From Corallococcus interemptor (lineage in GTDB: Bacteria; Myxococcota; Myxococcia; Myxococcales; Myxococcaceae): 64,000 nt of DNA. This document shows positions 26,273 through 35,977 of this stretch, piece by piece (position 1 is the first letter of the stretch; the number at the start of each line of letters is the position of its first letter). The notes beneath the pieces are model-generated. The model saw only the letters and a list, made by a program, of their open reading frames with translations, did no database searches and was not told where the DNA came from. Both the position numbers and the translations under genes were made by a program. Location: assembly GCF_003668875.1 (NCBI RefSeq), contig NZ_RAWM01000040.1:1-64000 (forward strand), written 5' to 3'.

Positions 26273-28390
26273 GTGGCCTCCAACGTACCCATCGAGAAGA
26301 TTCGTAACATCGGTATCTCCGCCCACATCGACTCGGGCAAGACGACGCTGTCCGAGCGCATCCTGTTCTACACGGGCAAGATCCACGAGATCCACGAGGT
26401 CCGCGGCAAGGACGGCGTGGGCGCGGTCATGGACTCGATGGACCTGGAGCGTGAGAAGGGCATCACGATCCAGTCCGCCGCCACGTACGCGATGTGGGGC
26501 GAGTACAACATCAACCTGATCGACACGCCCGGACACGTGGACTTCACCATCGAGGTGGAGCGTGCGCTCCGCGTGCTCGATGGCGCCATCCTGGTGCTCT
26601 GCTCCGTGTCGGGCGTGCAGTCGCAGTCCATCACGGTGGACCGCCAGATGAAGCGCTACAAGGTTCCGCGCATCGCGTTCATCAACAAGATGGACCGCTC
26701 TGGCGCGAACTACGATCGCGTCGCCGCGCAGCTGAAGGAGAAGCTGGGCCACCACGCGGTGAAGCTCCAGTACCCCATCGGCGCGGAGGACCGCTTCCAG
26801 GGCCTCATCGACCTGCTCTCGATGAAGGCGTTCTACTTCGACGGCGAGAACGGCGAGCACATTCGCGAGGAGGCCATCCCGGCGGACATGCTGGACGAGG
26901 CCAAGCTGCGCCGTGACGAGATGATCGAGGGCATCGCCAACGTCGACGACGAGCTGGGCGAGGCCTTCCTCATGGACCCGGCCTCCATCACCGAGGAGCA
27001 GCTGCGCGTCGCCGTGCGCCGCGCCACCATCGCGCTGAAGATGACGCCGGTGATGTGCGGCTCCGCGTACAAGAACAAGGGCGTGCAGCTGCTGCTCAAC
27101 GCGGTGTGCAGCTACCTGCCCAACCCCAAGGAAGCGACCAACGAGGCGCTCGACCAGAAGAACAACGAGGCCAAGGTCATCCTGGAGTCGGACCCGACCA
27201 AGCCCTTCGTCGGTCTGGCGTTCAAGCTGGAAGACGGCCGCTACGGCCAGCTCACCTACATGCGCATCTACCAGGGCAAGGTGAGCAAGGGTGACTTCAT
27301 CATCAACCAGGTGAACCAGAAGAAGGTCAAGGTTCCGCGCATCGTCCGCATGCACTCGTCGGAAATGCACGACGTCAACGAGGCCACGGCCGGCGACATC
27401 GTCGCGCTGTTCGGCATCGAGTGCGCCTCCGGCGACACGTTCACCGACGGCACCGTGCAGTACACGATGACGTCCATGTTCGTGCCGGACGCCGTGATTT
27501 CGCTGGCGGTGACGCCGAAGAACCGCGACACGCTGGCGAACTTCTCCAAGGCGCTCAACCGCTTCCACAAGGAAGACCCCACCTTCCGCGTGCGCCGTGA
27601 CGAAGAGTCCGCGCAGACCATCATCAGCGGCATGGGCGAGCTCCACCTGGAGATCTACATCGAGCGCATGAAGCGCGAGTACAACTGCGAGGTGGTCGCC
27701 GGTAAGCCGCAGGTGGCGTACCGCGAGACCATCTCCCAGAAGGGCGAGTTCGCGTACACGCACAAGAAGCAGACCGGTGGTTCGGGTCAGTTCGCGCGCG
27801 TGTGCGGCTACGTGGAGCCCCTGCCCGCGGACGCGGTGCAGCAGTACGAGTTCGTGGACGACATCGTCGGTGGCTCCATCCCGCGCGAGTTCATCCCCGC
27901 GTGCGACAAGGGCTTCCAGGAGGCCGTGAAGAAGGGCAGCCTCATCGGCTTCCCCGTGGTGGGCCTGCGCGTGGTCATCAACGACGGCGCGTTCCACGCG
28001 GTGGACTCGTCCGAAATGGCGTTCAAGACGGCCGCCATCATGGGCTTCCGCGAGGGCTACGCCGCCGCCAAGCCGGTCATCCTCGAGCCGATCATGAAGG
28101 TGGAGGTCACGGCTCCGGAAGACTTCCAGGGTTCCGTCGTCGGCCAGCTGAACCAGCGCCGCGGCACCATCCTGGAGACGGGCACGGCCGAGGGCTACGT
28201 CACGGCCGTGGCGGAAGTGCCGCTGAACACGATGTTCGGCTACTCCACCGACCTGCGCTCCGCGACCCAGGGCAAGGGCGAGTTCACGATGGAGTTCGCC
28301 AAGTACCTGCCGGTCCCCCGCAACGAGGCGGAGGCCCTGATGGCGCAGTACAAGGAGAAGCAGGCCGCGGAGCAGGCTGCCCGCAAGTAG
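26273..28390 (+). CDS. fusA: Elongation factor G, mitochondrial/spd-like type
   Basis: A 705-residue translational GTPase. G1 reads [10 protein letters not shown]3 DTPGHVDF and G4 NKMD. Domain IV contains the conserved [11 protein letters not shown] loop and the C-terminal domain V ends in a Lys/Ala-rich tail. The switch-I side, [19 protein letters not shown] followed by [16 protein letters not shown], is far closer to mitochondrial EF-G1 than to the EF-G of E. coli (HDGAATMDWMEQE). This matches the spdEFG group known from spirochaetes, planctomycetes and deltaproteobacteria. GTG 26273 has AAGGA upstream. No rpsL, rpsG or tuf genes are nearby, so it is not in a str operon. Confidence 0.93.
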   Translation: MASNVPIEKIRNIGISAHIDSGKTTLSERILFYTGKIHEIHEVRGKDGVGAVMDSMDLEREKGITIQSAATYAMWGEYNINLIDTPGHVDFTIEVERALRVLDGAILVLCSVSGVQSQSITVDRQMKRYKVPRIAFINKMDRSGANYDRVAAQLKEKLGHHAVKLQYPIGAEDRFQGLIDLLSMKAFYFDGENGEHIREEAIPADMLDEAKLRRDEMIEGIANVDDELGEAFLMDPASITEEQLRVAVRRATIALKMTPVMCGSAYKNKGVQLLLNAVCSYLPNPKEATNEALDQKNNEAKVILESDPTKPFVGLAFKLEDGRYGQLTYMRIYQGKVSKGDFIINQVNQKKVKVPRIVRMHSSEMHDVNEATAGDIVALFGIECASGDTFTDGTVQYTMTSMFVPDAVISLAVTPKNRDTLANFSKALNRFHKEDPTFRVRRDEESAQTIISGMGELHLEIYIERMKREYNCEVVAGKPQVAYRETISQKGEFAYTHKKQTGGSGQFARVCGYVEPLPADAVQQYEFVDDIVGGSIPREFIPACDKGFQEAVKKGSLIGFPVVGLRVVINDGAFHAVDSSEMAFKTAAIMGFREGYAAAKPVILEPIMKVEVTAPEDFQGSVVGQLNQRRGTILETGTAEGYVTAVAEVPLNTMFGYSTDLRSATQGKGEFTMEFAKYLPVPRNEAEALMAQYKEKQAAEQAARK

Positions 28391-28420
28391 TCCGGGTGCC
28401 CACGCCGCACTGGCTGTAGG

Positions 28421-28465
28421 AAGGGCGCTCCCCGCTTCAGGTGGGGGGGCGCCCTTTCGCTTTTC
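28421..28465 (+). terminator. Intrinsic terminator after the EF-G gene
   Basis: A 13-bp stem with one G-T wobble (AAGGGCGCTCCCC at 28421-28433 against GGGGGGCGCCCTT at 28444-28456) has a 10-base loop and is followed by a T-rich run (TTCGCTTTT). It lies 31 bases after the EF-G stop codon and before the ABC-F gene. Confidence 0.75.
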
Positions 28466-28495
28466 CCCTCTCCCCCTTTCGAAAGGTTCCATCCC

Positions 28496-30433
28496 GTGAC
28501 GCTGCTTCGCGCCGCCAACGTCCAGCTCGCCTTCGGCAGCCGCACCGTCTTCGAGGGCCTCACCTTCACCATCGAGGAGGGCGAGCGCGTGGGCCTGGTG
28601 GGCGTCAACGGCTCCGGCAAGTCGTCGCTGATGAAGATATTGGCCGGCGCGGCGAAGGCGGACCTGGGGGAGCTGCAGCTGCGCCGGGGCGCGCGCGTCA
28701 CCTACCTGCCCCAGGAGCCGGAGTTCCCCGAAGGCGCCACCGTGCAGAGCGAGCTGGCCGTGTCCCAGGCGCCGCTGAAGGACGCGCTGGACGCGCACAC
28801 GGAGCTGTCGCGCCGGCTGGAGGCGGACCCCGCGAACGCCACCCCGAAGATGCTGGAGCAGCTGTCCGCGCTGAGCGACCGCATTGATCAGGCGGGCGGC
28901 TGGGACACGGAGCACCACGCGAAGACGCTGTTGGACCGGCTGGGCGTGAAGGACTGGGACCGGCCGGTGGCGCAGCTGTCCGGCGGCCTGCGCAAGCGCG
29001 TGGCCATTGCCCGGGCGCTGCTCACGCGTCCGGACCTGCTGCTGCTGGACGAGCCCACCAACCACCTGGACGCGGACACCGTGGACTGGCTGGAGGACGA
29101 GCTGGACAAGCTGCCCGGGGCGCTGCTGCTCGTCACGCACGACCGCTACTTCCTGGACGACCTCGTCGACCGCATCGTCGAAATCCAGCCCGGCGGCGGC
29201 CTCATCTCCTACCCCGGCAACTACGCGGCCTACGTGGAGCAGAAGCTCGTGGCCCAGGAGAACGCGGAGGTCGCGGAGCACAAGCGCGGGCGCTGGATTG
29301 CGCAGGAGGTGGCGTGGCTGCGCAAGGGCCCGGAGGCGCGGCGCACCAAGAGCAAGGCGCGCATCGAGCGGGCGCAGAAGCTGCTGGCGGAGAAGGGCTT
29401 CCAGCGCCCCAAGGTGGCGGACTTGAAGGTGGTGGCGGCGCCACGGCTGGGCCACACCGTGATTGAAGCGGAAGGGCTGAAGAAGTCCTTCGGGGACCGC
29501 AAGGTGCTGGACGGCGTGGACTTCCGGCTCCAGCGCGGCGAGCGCGTGGGCTTCCTGGGGCCCAACGGCGTGGGCAAGACGACCTTCCTGCGCGTGCTGC
29601 TGGGAGAGATTCCCGCGGACAGCGGCAAGCTCGTCATCGGGAAGAACACGAAGGTCGCCTACTACGATCAGCAGCGCGCCCAGCTGGACCCGGAGCAGAC
29701 GGTGTACGACGCGGCCTCCAACGGCGAGGACCACGTGGAGCTGGCGGACCGGAAGGTGGCCCTGCGCGACTACCTGGAGGACCTGCTCTTCCCGGTGCCC
29801 ATGCAGCGCATGAAGGTGGGCGCGCTGTCCGGCGGCGAGCGCAACCGGCTGCTCCTGGCGCGGCTCTTCTTGGAAGGCGCCAACGTGCTGGTGCTGGACG
29901 AGCCCACCAACGACCTGGACATCGTCACCCTCAACATCCTGGAGCGGCTGCTCCTGGACTTCGCGGGCAGCACCCTGCTGGTGACGCACGACCGGTACTT
30001 CCTCGACAAGGTGGCCACCGCCATCCTCTCCTTCGACGGCCAGGGCAAGGTCACCCGCTACGAGGGCAACTACGACATGTACAAGCGGCTGCGCGAGCAG
30101 TCGCAGGCCGCCGCCCTCAAGGCCGCCGCGCTCAAGAAGGACGAGCCGAAGAAGGACGAGGCCCGCGAGGAGCCCGCCGCGAAGCCCGCGGCGAAGAAGC
30201 CCGGGAAGCTCTCCTACAAGGACCAGCGCGAGCTGGACGGCATGGAGGCCACCATCGAGGCCGCGGAGAAGCGCAAGGCGGAGCTGGAGGCCCAGCTGGC
30301 CGACCCCGCCGTCTACAGCAACGGCTCCAAGGTGGCGGAGGTGAACCAGGCGCTGGAGGCCACCACCCAGGAAGTGGATCGGCTCTATACGCGATGGCAG
30401 GAATTGCAGGACCTGGCGGCCGGGACGGCCTGA
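28496..30433 (+). CDS. uup: ABC-F ATPase, Uup-like
   Basis: A 645-residue soluble protein with two ABC ATPase domains and no membrane segments. Domain 1 has Walker A GVNGSGKSS, signature LSGGLRKRVAIARAL and Walker B LLLLDEPTNHLD. Domain 2 has GPNGVGKTT, LSGGERNRLLLARL and VLVLDEPTNDLD. A ~90-residue charged linker follows, then a coiled-coil C-terminal domain (ELDGMEATIEAAEKRKAELE), as in Uup. ABC-F proteins act on ribosomes or DNA intermediates; Uup is linked to ribosome biogenesis and suppression of tandem-repeat excision. The symbol rests on the C-terminal coiled coil and is less certain than the family. Confidence 0.88.
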   Translation: MTLLRAANVQLAFGSRTVFEGLTFTIEEGERVGLVGVNGSGKSSLMKILAGAAKADLGELQLRRGARVTYLPQEPEFPEGATVQSELAVSQAPLKDALDAHTELSRRLEADPANATPKMLEQLSALSDRIDQAGGWDTEHHAKTLLDRLGVKDWDRPVAQLSGGLRKRVAIARALLTRPDLLLLDEPTNHLDADTVDWLEDELDKLPGALLLVTHDRYFLDDLVDRIVEIQPGGGLISYPGNYAAYVEQKLVAQENAEVAEHKRGRWIAQEVAWLRKGPEARRTKSKARIERAQKLLAEKGFQRPKVADLKVVAAPRLGHTVIEAEGLKKSFGDRKVLDGVDFRLQRGERVGFLGPNGVGKTTFLRVLLGEIPADSGKLVIGKNTKVAYYDQQRAQLDPEQTVYDAASNGEDHVELADRKVALRDYLEDLLFPVPMQRMKVGALSGGERNRLLLARLFLEGANVLVLDEPTNDLDIVTLNILERLLLDFAGSTLLVTHDRYFLDKVATAILSFDGQGKVTRYEGNYDMYKRLREQSQAAALKAAALKKDEPKKDEAREEPAAKPAAKKPGKLSYKDQRELDGMEATIEAAEKRKAELEAQLADPAVYSNGSKVAEVNQALEATTQEVDRLYTRWQELQDLAAGTA

Positions 30434-30543
30434 GTTGTCAGGCTTTTGGTGGGGGAAAACACAATCGGCTCCACCTCGTGCATGATTTTCGGGCCGGGGG
30501 ACTCTGGCTAGTGTTCGCGTCCCTCCGCCTCGGGAGTCGTCAC

Positions 30544-31458
30544 GTGTTCCGTCCGGCCTCGGTCCTCGCCGCTGCCCTGCTGTCCCTCCCCTTCTCCGCC
30601 CACGCCCTGGAGAGCGGCCCCAAGCAACCACTGCCCATGTTCGACCTGCAACGGCTCCGCCTGGATCCGTCGGCGCTGGGTTCGCTGGTGGTGGGGACGG
30701 GGCGGACGCTGGCGCCCGGGCAGCTGCGTGTGGCGTTGAACTACCACTACGAACAGCTGCCCATGCACTTCCAGACGCGCTGGGAGCCTGGCGCGGGCAC
30801 GGGCCTGGTGGAGAACAAGATGACCGCCCACCTGACGGTGGGGGTCGGCGTGCTGTCCTGGCTGGACGTGGGCGGTGAGCTGCCCTTCGTCCTGACGCAA
30901 GGGGGCAAGCCCACGCTGGAGTACTTCGGGCCGAAGACGGGGGGGCTCGCCACGCCGTGGCTGACGGCCCGGGCGGCCCTCCTGCGTCAGACGAAGGGCG
31001 CCCCCTTCAACCTGGCGGTGGGGCTGACCGCGGGACTGCCGGTGGGCAGCCGCGAGGCGCAGGCGCACGAGGACTACGCGTGGCAGCCGCGTCTGCAGCT
31101 GGGCTACGTGGGCGAGGGCTTCCAGCTGGGCGGCGAGGCCGGCGTCTTCCTGCGCAAGCGCCAGGACCTGGGCCCCGTGTCCTATGATCCGCACGACATC
31201 GCGGGCAATGAGCTGCGCCTGGGCGCCACGGTGACGTCGCTGCACGGCGAGACGACGCGCGGCGAGGTCAGCGTCATCACCGGCGTCCCGCTGGACGGGG
31301 GCCGCTGGGGGGCGGAGCTGCTCATCGCCATCCGCCGCCACGCGCTGTCCCGCATGGACCTGTACGTGATGGGCGGCCCGGGCGTGGGCGCGGGGTTCGA
31401 CACGCCCACCTTCCGCTTCGTCGCGGGCGTGTCCATCGCCACCAGCAAGGTGGACTGA
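30544..31458 (+). CDS. Outer-membrane beta-barrel-like protein
   Basis: A 304-residue exported protein. GTG 30544 is chosen because GGGAG lies 7 bases upstream and the signal peptide VFRPASVLAAALLSLPFSAHA follows directly. The mature protein alternates short amphipathic strands (QLRVALNYHYEQLPMHFQTR, FNLAVGLTAGLPVGS, PTFRFVAGVSIATSK) and turns, as in small outer-membrane barrels often annotated as transporters or hypothetical membrane proteins. No specific ligand can be inferred. It is convergent with the OPT transporter gene. Confidence 0.78.
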   Translation: MFRPASVLAAALLSLPFSAHALESGPKQPLPMFDLQRLRLDPSALGSLVVGTGRTLAPGQLRVALNYHYEQLPMHFQTRWEPGAGTGLVENKMTAHLTVGVGVLSWLDVGGELPFVLTQGGKPTLEYFGPKTGGLATPWLTARAALLRQTKGAPFNLAVGLTAGLPVGSREAQAHEDYAWQPRLQLGYVGEGFQLGGEAGVFLRKRQDLGPVSYDPHDIAGNELRLGATVTSLHGETTRGEVSVITGVPLDGGRWGAELLIAIRRHALSRMDLYVMGGPGVGAGFDTPTFRFVAGVSIATSKVD

Positions 31459-31466
31459 CGGCCCCC

Positions 31467-33362
31467 CTACTTCGCCATGAAGCCGAAGGCCTTCAACATC
31501 GCGATGGCGATGCCCAAGAGGCTTTCGCCCGCGATGAAGCCGGAGGAGACGGGCAGCACCGTGTCCTCCGCGAGCTTCGGCTTCAGGCGCTTGAGCAGCG
31601 CCGCCAGCGCCGCGCCCACGAAGAGGCTGATGGAGCTGGAGCCGGGGATGACCATGGCCAGCCCCAGGCCGGACGCGGTGGGGATGAAGGCCTTCACCTT
31701 CGGATGGGCCCAGCGCTCCAGCAGCACCAGCACGACGCCCAGCAGCGCGCCAACCAGGGCGCCCATGCGCGCGGTGGGGTGCAGCGCGGACATGCCGGAG
31801 GCGAGCATCTTCGACACGCCGGCCCACACCATGGAGGCCGGCGCGGGGAACTGCTCGGAGCCCAGCACGTCCGCGGTGGGCACCAGCAGGTTGAAGATGG
31901 GCACCACCACCACCGCGCCCGCGGCCACGCCGAACAGCTGCGCGAAGAACTGCTGACGCGGCGAGGCACCCAACAGCCACCCGGACTTGAGGTCCGTGAG
32001 CAGGTCCGCCGAGTGCAGCCCCACGCCGCCCGTGGCGTTGGCGCTCATCACGTTGGCGGGGATGTTGCCCGGCGCCAGGCCGCCGAAGATGAGCTGCGTG
32101 ACGGGGCCCAGCGCCTTGGTGGGCGTGGTGTCCGTCTCACCCGTCACGCGCGACGCGACGACGCCCATCACCACCGCCAGGGGCAGCGCGAGCACGCCCG
32201 CCCACCAGGGAATCTGGAACAGCCACGCCATGAGGAAGACGGCCACGGGGCCCAGCAGCGCGAAGCCCAGGGGGAACCAGGCCGGCGGGCACTCGATGTC
32301 CGCCAGCGGATCCGCGCCCGCGCCCTCCTGGGGCTTCTTGCCCACCAGCGAGCCCAGCGCCGCGAAGGAGCGCACCACGCTCTTCCACTGGAAGGCGAAG
32401 GACAGGAGGCCCGAGGACACCAGCACCGCGGCGCCCGTCCACAGCGACCAGCCGTTGATGGCCTTGTACGTCACCTCCGGGATGACGCCCTGGGTGAACA
32501 TGGCCGGCGCCAGGAAGCCGTAGTTGAGGATGGCGCCCAGGAGCATGGACCAGCCGGTGCGGAAGTTCACCAGCGCGCCCGCGCCAATGAGCAGCAGGCT
32601 GAAGTCGAAGGACAGGGACCACTTGCCCGCCTCGCGGCCCAGGATGGTGAACGGCAGGCTCGCCTTCTCCGGCAGGTTCTTGAGCCAGGTGAAGCGCGCG
32701 TCGCGCACCAGCACCAGGAACGCGCCCACCAGCCCCGCGAGGCCCAACAGCCGCGCCTTGTTCCGCGCCGTCTCCCCATGGCCGTGCAGCGCGCGGATGG
32801 TCTCCGCGGTGGCGGTGCCCGTGGGGAATGGCAGCGCTTCGATGTTGATGAGCTGGCGCTTGATGGGGATGGCGGCGAAGACGCCCAGCGCGGAGATGAC
32901 GGCGAACCACAGCATCAGCCAGCCGGAGGACGGCAGCGTGCCGGTGAGCATCAGCAGCGCGGGCACCGCGGCCATGTTGCCGCCGCCCGTCATGTAGCCC
33001 GCGGCGGACGCCACGGAGCCCATGGCGTTGTTCTCCAGGTCGGTGAACTCGTTGCTCAAGAGCTTCAGCGAGCGCAGCGTGCCGAACACCGCGAAGGCCA
33101 GGATGCACGCGGTGATGGTGACGCCCAGGCTCCAGCCCGTCTTGAGGACGACGTAGAGGTTGGACAGACACATCACCGCGCCAATGAGCATGCCCGCGAT
33201 GACGGCGCGCACGGTGAGCTGCCGCGCGCCGCCCTGGTAGACGTGCTCCCGCCAGTACAGCTCCGGGTCCATGGCCGCGGAGGCACCGGGCCTGTCAGGA
33301 ACGGCGCCGGGGTCGGGCGCGGGGACTCGGAGCTGGCTGGGGTTCGGAACGGGAGGAACCAT
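31467..33362 (-). CDS. OPT-family oligopeptide/metal transporter
   Basis: A polytopic membrane protein of about 631 residues. Roughly 15 hydrophobic segments are visible (ACILAFAVFGTL, LAGLVGAFLVLV, ALLGVVLVLLERW). The family signs of OPT/YSL transporters are present: the N-terminal SNLYVVLKTGWSLGVTITA, NNAMGSVASAAGYMTGGGNM, and VIPGSSSISLFVGAALA near the C-terminus. Members import peptides or metal-chelator complexes; the cargo here is unknown. The start is uncertain because no good ribosome-binding site precedes ATG 33362; an internal ATG at MDPELYW or the TTG at 33425 are alternatives. The SlyD-like gene lies 69 bases upstream in the same direction. Confidence 0.88.
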   Translation of the reverse strand: MVPPVPNPSQLRVPAPDPGAVPDRPGASAAMDPELYWREHVYQGGARQLTVRAVIAGMLIGAVMCLSNLYVVLKTGWSLGVTITACILAFAVFGTLRSLKLLSNEFTDLENNAMGSVASAAGYMTGGGNMAAVPALLMLTGTLPSSGWLMLWFAVISALGVFAAIPIKRQLINIEALPFPTGTATAETIRALHGHGETARNKARLLGLAGLVGAFLVLVRDARFTWLKNLPEKASLPFTILGREAGKWSLSFDFSLLLIGAGALVNFRTGWSMLLGAILNYGFLAPAMFTQGVIPEVTYKAINGWSLWTGAAVLVSSGLLSFAFQWKSVVRSFAALGSLVGKKPQEGAGADPLADIECPPAWFPLGFALLGPVAVFLMAWLFQIPWWAGVLALPLAVVMGVVASRVTGETDTTPTKALGPVTQLIFGGLAPGNIPANVMSANATGGVGLHSADLLTDLKSGWLLGASPRQQFFAQLFGVAAGAVVVVPIFNLLVPTADVLGSEQFPAPASMVWAGVSKMLASGMSALHPTARMGALVGALLGVVLVLLERWAHPKVKAFIPTASGLGLAMVIPGSSSISLFVGAALAALLKRLKPKLAEDTVLPVSSGFIAGESLLGIAIAMLKAFGFMAK

Positions 33363-33431
33363 GGGGGGCGCAAGATAGTGCACGCCCCCCGGGGGCACGA
33401 AACGCTCCGTGCCCCACGGGTGCAAAAGGCA

Positions 33432-33914
33432 CTACCCGTGCGCGCCGCCCGGGCCGTGCACGTGGCCGTGGGCCAGCTCTTCCTGCGTCGCGTCACGCAC
33501 TTCGCGCACGGTGACGTCGAAGTGGAGCGTCTTGCCGGCGAGCGGGTGGTTCAGGTCCACCATCACGGAGTCCGGGTTCACGGCGATGATGCGCAGGGGG
33601 ACGTCGCCGTCCTCCGTCTGGGCCATCAGCGTCCCGCCCACCTGGGGCAGGTAGGTGCCCGGCAGCATGGTGCGGGGGACGCTGCGCACGCCCTCCGGCT
33701 TGTGGACGCCGTAGCCCTGCTCCGGGGTCACCACCACCTGCTTGCTCTCTCCCGTGGACAGGCCCTCCAGCGCGCCCTCCAGTCCGGGGACGATCTGCTT
33801 GTGCCCGTGCAGATAGGCGAGCGGCTGATTCGGAGCGCTCTGGTCGATGATCTGCCCGTCTCCCAGGTGGAGGCGGTAATCGAGTGCGACGACGCGACCG
33901 TTGGCGACTTTCAT
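33432..33914 (-). CDS. slyD: FKBP-type peptidyl-prolyl isomerase, SlyD-like
   Basis: A 160-residue protein. Features are the FKBP strand VVALDYRLHLGDGQIID, PLAYLHGHKQIVPGLEGAL, the inserted IF (chaperone) domain running through VVVTPEQGYGVHKPEG, and the return strand DLNHPLAGKTLHFDVTVREV, all in SlyD order. The C-terminal tail has three His (HGHVHGPGGAHG), a short form of the metal-binding tail. The enzyme isomerises prolyl bonds and acts as a folding helper, in SlyD also for metalloenzyme maturation. ATG 33914 has AAGGAG 10 bases upstream. Possibly cotranscribed with the OPT transporter. Confidence 0.9.
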   Translation of the reverse strand: MKVANGRVVALDYRLHLGDGQIIDQSAPNQPLAYLHGHKQIVPGLEGALEGLSTGESKQVVVTPEQGYGVHKPEGVRSVPRTMLPGTYLPQVGGTLMAQTEDGDVPLRIIAVNPDSVMVDLNHPLAGKTLHFDVTVREVRDATQEELAHGHVHGPGGAHG

Positions 33915-33989
33915 GCGGCGGATGCTCCTTGGCTCTCGGGAGACGGCGGATGGGACTTCGGTCAAAGGTGGAACCGGGGTGACGCTGCG

Positions 33990-35267
33990 TCAGGCCACGG
34001 GGGACTGTGCCGCCTCCTCGCCGACCGGCCGGTCGGGGGGCTCGCCGCGCGACACGTACACGGCGGCCGCCAGGTCTCCGGTGACGTTGAGCACGGTGCG
34101 GCACATGTCCAGGAAGCGGTCCACACCGAGGATGAGGCCCAGCCCCTCCACCGGGATGTTGAACATGCCCAGGATCATCGCGATGACGGGGATGGACCCG
34201 GCCGGCACGCCCGCGGTGCCAATGCCCGCCAGCACGCAGATGAACATGATGGTCGCCTGCTGCGTGAGGCCCAGCGGAACGCCATACACCTGCGCGAGGA
34301 AGAGGACGGTGACGCCCTCGAAGAGCGCGGTGCCGTTCTGGTTCATCGCGGAGCCGGCGGTGAGCACGAAGCGCGACACGTTGCGCGGCAGCTTGAGGTT
34401 CTCCTCCGCGACCTTCAGGGCCGTGGGCAGCGTGGCGCTGGAGGAGGACGTGGAGAAGGCGGTGACGATGGCCAGGCGGCAGGAGCGGAAGAACTCCACC
34501 GGGTTGCGTCCGCCCAGGAAGCGCACGGACAGCGAGTACATGACGAACATGTGGATGCTCAAGGCCAGCAGCACCACGCCCACGTACGACGCCAGCTGTC
34601 CCAGGATGTGGAAGCCCAGCCGCGCCGTCATGGAGAACAGCAGCGCGCCCACGCCCACCGGGGCCAGCTGGAGCACGCCGTCGATGAGCTTCATCATCAC
34701 GTCGTAGAGCCCCTGGATGACGTCCTTGAGGCGCTGCGCGGGCTCGCCCGGCGTGAGCGCCAGGCCCAGGCCGAAGATGAGCGAGAAGACGATGAGGCCA
34801 ATCATGTCCCCGTCCGCCGCGGCCTTCACCGGGTTGGTGGGCACCATGGACAGGAAGAGCGCGCCCGCGGAGGTGTCCCCGGGAGGCGGCGCGGCCTTGA
34901 TGGCCGTGCCCGTGCGGGCCAGGGCGCGGGCCTCGTCGCTCAAGCCGTCACCGGGCCGGAGCGTGTTGACGAGGAGCAGGCCGATGGCCACGGAGATGAC
35001 GGAGAAGACGACGGTGTAGCCGAGCGTGCGGGCGCCCAGGCGGCCCACCTGCTTCAGGTCCAGCTCCGCCACGCCCACGACGAGCGCGGCGAACAGGAGC
35101 GGCACGACGAGCATCAGGAGCAGGCGGATGAAGATCTGCCCCAGGGGGTTGGTGAGATGCTCGACGGTCCAGGTGAGCCAGTCCGCGCTCCCGAACACGG
35201 CATTGCACGCGAGCCCGGCCACCGCGCCGGCGGAAATGCCGAGGAGCATCTTCTGATGGGGCTTCAT
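33990..35267 (-). CDS. Dicarboxylate/amino acid:cation symporter
   Basis: A 425-residue membrane protein of the DAACS (GltP/DctA) family. Eight hydrophobic segments are visible. Family motifs include the serine-rich hairpin FSTSSSSATLPTAL (HP1) and TAGSAMNQNGTALFEGV, the TM7 element corresponding to NMDGT, here NQNGT. HP2 is ACVLAGIGTAGVPAG-like, with GIGTAGVPAGSIP present. It imports glutamate, aspartate or C4-dicarboxylates using Na+ or H+. The Asp of NMDGT is replaced by Asn, which could alter cation coupling. The gene is divergent from the 2OG-oxygenase-like gene. Confidence 0.92.
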   Translation of the reverse strand: MKPHQKMLLGISAGAVAGLACNAVFGSADWLTWTVEHLTNPLGQIFIRLLLMLVVPLLFAALVVGVAELDLKQVGRLGARTLGYTVVFSVISVAIGLLLVNTLRPGDGLSDEARALARTGTAIKAAPPPGDTSAGALFLSMVPTNPVKAAADGDMIGLIVFSLIFGLGLALTPGEPAQRLKDVIQGLYDVMMKLIDGVLQLAPVGVGALLFSMTARLGFHILGQLASYVGVVLLALSIHMFVMYSLSVRFLGGRNPVEFFRSCRLAIVTAFSTSSSSATLPTALKVAEENLKLPRNVSRFVLTAGSAMNQNGTALFEGVTVLFLAQVYGVPLGLTQQATIMFICVLAGIGTAGVPAGSIPVIAMILGMFNIPVEGLGLILGVDRFLDMCRTVLNVTGDLAAAVYVSRGEPPDRPVGEEAAQSPVA

Positions 35268-35338
35268 GAGGGGGCGAAGCCTACCGGTGAAAGGAGGTGG
35301 CGCCCACCTCGCGTTCAGGGGAAAGCTGCGGATCCATC

Positions 35339-35977
35339 GTGGAATCCCTCGTCCAGCTGACCGAGCCCGCCCTGCCCCCTCCCCTCTTCCAGCGGCTCTC
35401 CCGCCGCGTGGGAGCGCTCAAGGGGGAGCGCCTGCGCCACACGTACCAGACGACGTTCTGGTACGCCTTCGGGCCGCCAGAGAACGTGGTGGAGGAGGTC
35501 ATCCACACGCTGCGGCCCCGGGTGACGAAGGGCTGGAAGATCGCCGGGGTGGAGTGGTGGCTGTCGCGGATGCGGGCCACGGACGTGCGGGTGGACTTCC
35601 ACCAGGACCGGGATGAGCGGCTGGCATTGGCCACGGGGAAGCTGGTGCACCCGGTGCGCTCGTCGGTGTTGTTCCTCAACCGGGTGCGGGGCGGCGCGCT
35701 GGCGGTGACGCGGGAGATGCCGTGCGAGGACAACCCGTCGCTCGCGCCGGAGCGGCTGGAGGATTTGACGCTGGTGGCGCCGCGGCCCAACCGGCTGGTG
35801 GTGTTCGACGGGACGCTGACGCACGGGGTGCTGGACGCGGAGAACCAGGTGCCGGACGGCAAGCTGCCGGGCCCTTCGCGCGAGCGGCGCACGCTGGTGA
35901 TGAACTGGTGGGGGCACCGCCCCACGGACGTGCCCACGTGGAGCGAGACGCGCTTCTACCGGGCGCTGGCGAGCTGA
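35339..35977 (+). CDS. 2OG-Fe(II) oxygenase-like protein
   Basis: A protein of about 212 residues with the double-stranded beta-helix metal triad. HxD lies in VRVDFHQDRDE, the distal His in LTHGVLDAE, and the 2-oxoglutarate-binding Arg in ERRTLVMNWWGH. The spacing and the strand RLVVFDGTLTHGVL are typical of prolyl-hydroxylase-like or cupin dioxygenases. The substrate is unknown. GTG 35339 is the likeliest start but has no strong ribosome-binding site; a frame extension to GTG 35297 exists. The 3' end overlaps the methyltransferase gene by 22 bases tail-to-tail. Confidence 0.72.
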   Translation: MESLVQLTEPALPPPLFQRLSRRVGALKGERLRHTYQTTFWYAFGPPENVVEEVIHTLRPRVTKGWKIAGVEWWLSRMRATDVRVDFHQDRDERLALATGKLVHPVRSSVLFLNRVRGGALAVTREMPCEDNPSLAPERLEDLTLVAPRPNRLVVFDGTLTHGVLDAENQVPDGKLPGPSRERRTLVMNWWGHRPTDVPTWSETRFYRALAS

